Shown: piece after piece, positions 6,248-6,796 of the stretch | Layout of the letters: every line of letters starts with the position of its first letter | Position numbering within the stretch: position 1 is the first letter of the stretch | Made by a program: the position numbers and the translations under genes | Source: Ilumatobacteraceae bacterium | GTDB lineage: Bacteria; Actinomycetota; Acidimicrobiia; Acidimicrobiales; Ilumatobacteraceae | NCBI GenBank assembly: GCA_030728545.1 | Contig: JANQZQ010000089.1 | Coordinates: 12,382 to 19,177 of the forward strand | Length of the DNA: 6,796 nucleotides | Direction: 5' to 3' | Notes under the pieces: generated by a model | What the model saw: only the letters and a program-made list of their open reading frames with translations | Databases searched by the model: none | Told to the model about the DNA's origin: nothing

Positions 6248-6253
6248 AGGGTA
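6248..6253 (-). promoter_or_regulatory. Candidate -10 box for hmuTUV (TACCCT), leaderless
   Basis: TACCCT on the minus strand ends 8 bases before the hmuT ATG at 6239. It overlaps the first base of the diverging lipoprotein start codon (6253), so the hmu promoter must lie inside that coding region. A weak AGAGG 2 bases before the ATG is too close to serve as a normal ribosome-binding site. Confidence 0.45.
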
Positions 6254-6796
6254 TGAGCCGAGCCGACGCCCGCCGAAGCCTGGTGCTGAGACGTTGGTTA
6301 CCTGCTGCGTGGTTACTTGTGGTGGTGGGTGGCTGCGGAACTGTTGAAACAGCCCCGCAATCCACGCTTGTGGAGTCGACCAGCGAGGCTGTGCCCACGA
6401 GCGTCGTCGTTTCGACAACCGAGGCTGAACCCCTTGCGGGTGTCACGACCACGAAGCCACCCAGCACAGTCGCGTCGAGCACAGTTGCGTCGACCGTTTC
6501 AACCACTGTCTCAACCACCGTCTCGACCTCTACTTCGGTGAGCACACCGGTGCGACCACAACCCAAGATCACCGTGAGTCAAACCAGCGGCCTTGACCCC
6601 AAAGGTGGCCTGGTGACGGTGCGTGGCTCGGGGTTTGATGTCACAAAAGGTGTCTATGTATTTGTATGCAATCAAGCCACCTGGAACGCGGCTCGCCGTT
6701 GCGTGGGCGGAATAAACCTTGATGGGTCCTCGCCGCTCTCACAGTGGATTTCGTCGAATCCACCGGGCTATGCCATAGGTCTCACGGTTCCCTTCG
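6253..6796 (+). CDS. Cell-surface lipoprotein with Thr/Ser linker and HtaA-associated-type domain (3' end outside the window)
   Basis: The visible 181 residues hold a lipoprotein signal ending LLVVVGGC (Cys28), then a low-complexity Thr/Ser/Val linker (about 36-98) that would hold the following domain away from the membrane. From about residue 106 a folded domain begins: ITVSQTSGLDPKGG, VTVRGSGFD (121-129), GVYVFVCNQ (133-141), a second Cys at 150 and QWISSNPPGYAIGLTVPF (164-181). I recognise this GLDP...GxGFD...GxYVxxC pattern from actinobacterial surface proteins (neocarzinostatin-like folds) often joined to HtaA haem-binding modules. C139 and C150 may form a disulphide. The diverging hmuT supports a role in capturing haem, but no HtaA domain itself is inside the window. 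The ATG at 6253 gives a full signal peptide; it lacks a clear -10 box or good ribosome-binding site, so GTG 6283 remains possible. Confidence 0.75.
   Translation, partial: MSRADARRSLVLRRWLPAAWLLVVVGGCGTVETAPQSTLVESTSEAVPTSVVVSTTEAEPLAGVTTTKPPSTVASSTVASTVSTTVSTTVSTSTSVSTPVRPQPKITVSQTSGLDPKGGLVTVRGSGFDVTKGVYVFVCNQATWNAARRCVGGINLDGSSPLSQWISSNPPGYAIGLTVPF
6463..6528 (+). repeat. Short tandem repeats encoding the lipoprotein linker
   Basis: Two 15-bp copies (6463-6477 and 6478-6492, one mismatch) encode STVAS twice, followed by three 12-bp near-copies (6493-6504, 6505-6516, 6517-6528) encoding TVST three times. All units are multiples of three, so copy changes would lengthen or shorten the surface linker without shifting the frame. 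Confidence 0.8.

Noticed and set aside
6240..6252. Fur, IdeR or similar iron operator between hmuT and the lipoprotein
   Set aside because: The 13-bp spacer and its flanks contain no inverted repeat resembling these boxes.
6240..6572. N-terminal extension of the hmuT reading frame by 111 codons
   Set aside because: It is the mirror of the Thr/Ser/Val linker repeats of the diverging lipoprotein, and it would bury the HmuT lipoprotein signal in mid-protein.

Overview
The window looks like a chromosomal stretch from a moderately high-GC actinobacterium, possibly a member of the Acidimicrobiia. The placement rests on hmuTUV-type haem uptake genes beside a lipoprotein of an actinobacterial type, a mycothiol-transferase-like DinB protein, and transcription units that appear to be leaderless. 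The species is inferred, not shown. There are no RNA genes, insertion sequences, CRISPR arrays or other mobile elements, and no gap without a gene is longer than 50 bases.

Left part (1-1601): the 5' part of a DHA2-type multidrug-efflux transporter on the minus strand (cut by the window edge) diverges from a Nim-like FMN-binding split-barrel protein on the plus strand. The Nim-like gene converges, with one base between the stops, on a small lipid-anchored cytochrome c on the minus strand. That cytochrome diverges from a 409-residue predicted beta-propeller protein of unknown function.

Right part (2874-6796): a compact minus-strand cluster reads hmuT (haem-binding lipoprotein), hmuU (permease) and hmuV (ATPase), each joined to the next by a 4-base ATGA overlap. 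A DinB/YfiT-like metalloprotein gene follows hmuV after 26 bases. Facing away from hmuT, only 13 bp from its start codon, is a plus-strand lipoprotein with a long Thr/Ser/Val linker. Its following domain resembles the one that precedes or accompanies HtaA-type haem-binding modules. It is cut by the window end. Together these read as a cell-envelope haem acquisition locus: a surface lipoprotein, a haem-binding lipoprotein, and an inner-membrane ABC importer.

The most striking non-coding signal is shared promoter layout. Six of the seven gene starts that head a transcription unit have a TANNNT (-10-like) hexamer ending 6-9 bases before the start codon, which implies leaderless mRNAs. By contrast the internal operon gene hmuV has a clear Shine-Dalgarno sequence. 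The same layout supports an ATT start codon for the efflux transporter, which has no ATG, GTG or TTG before its first membrane helix. I see no wholly new multi-gene system here. The best candidates for a second look are the ATT start, the 13-bp hmuT/lipoprotein divergent start region, the unknown propeller gene and the repeat in the efflux/Nim promoter.
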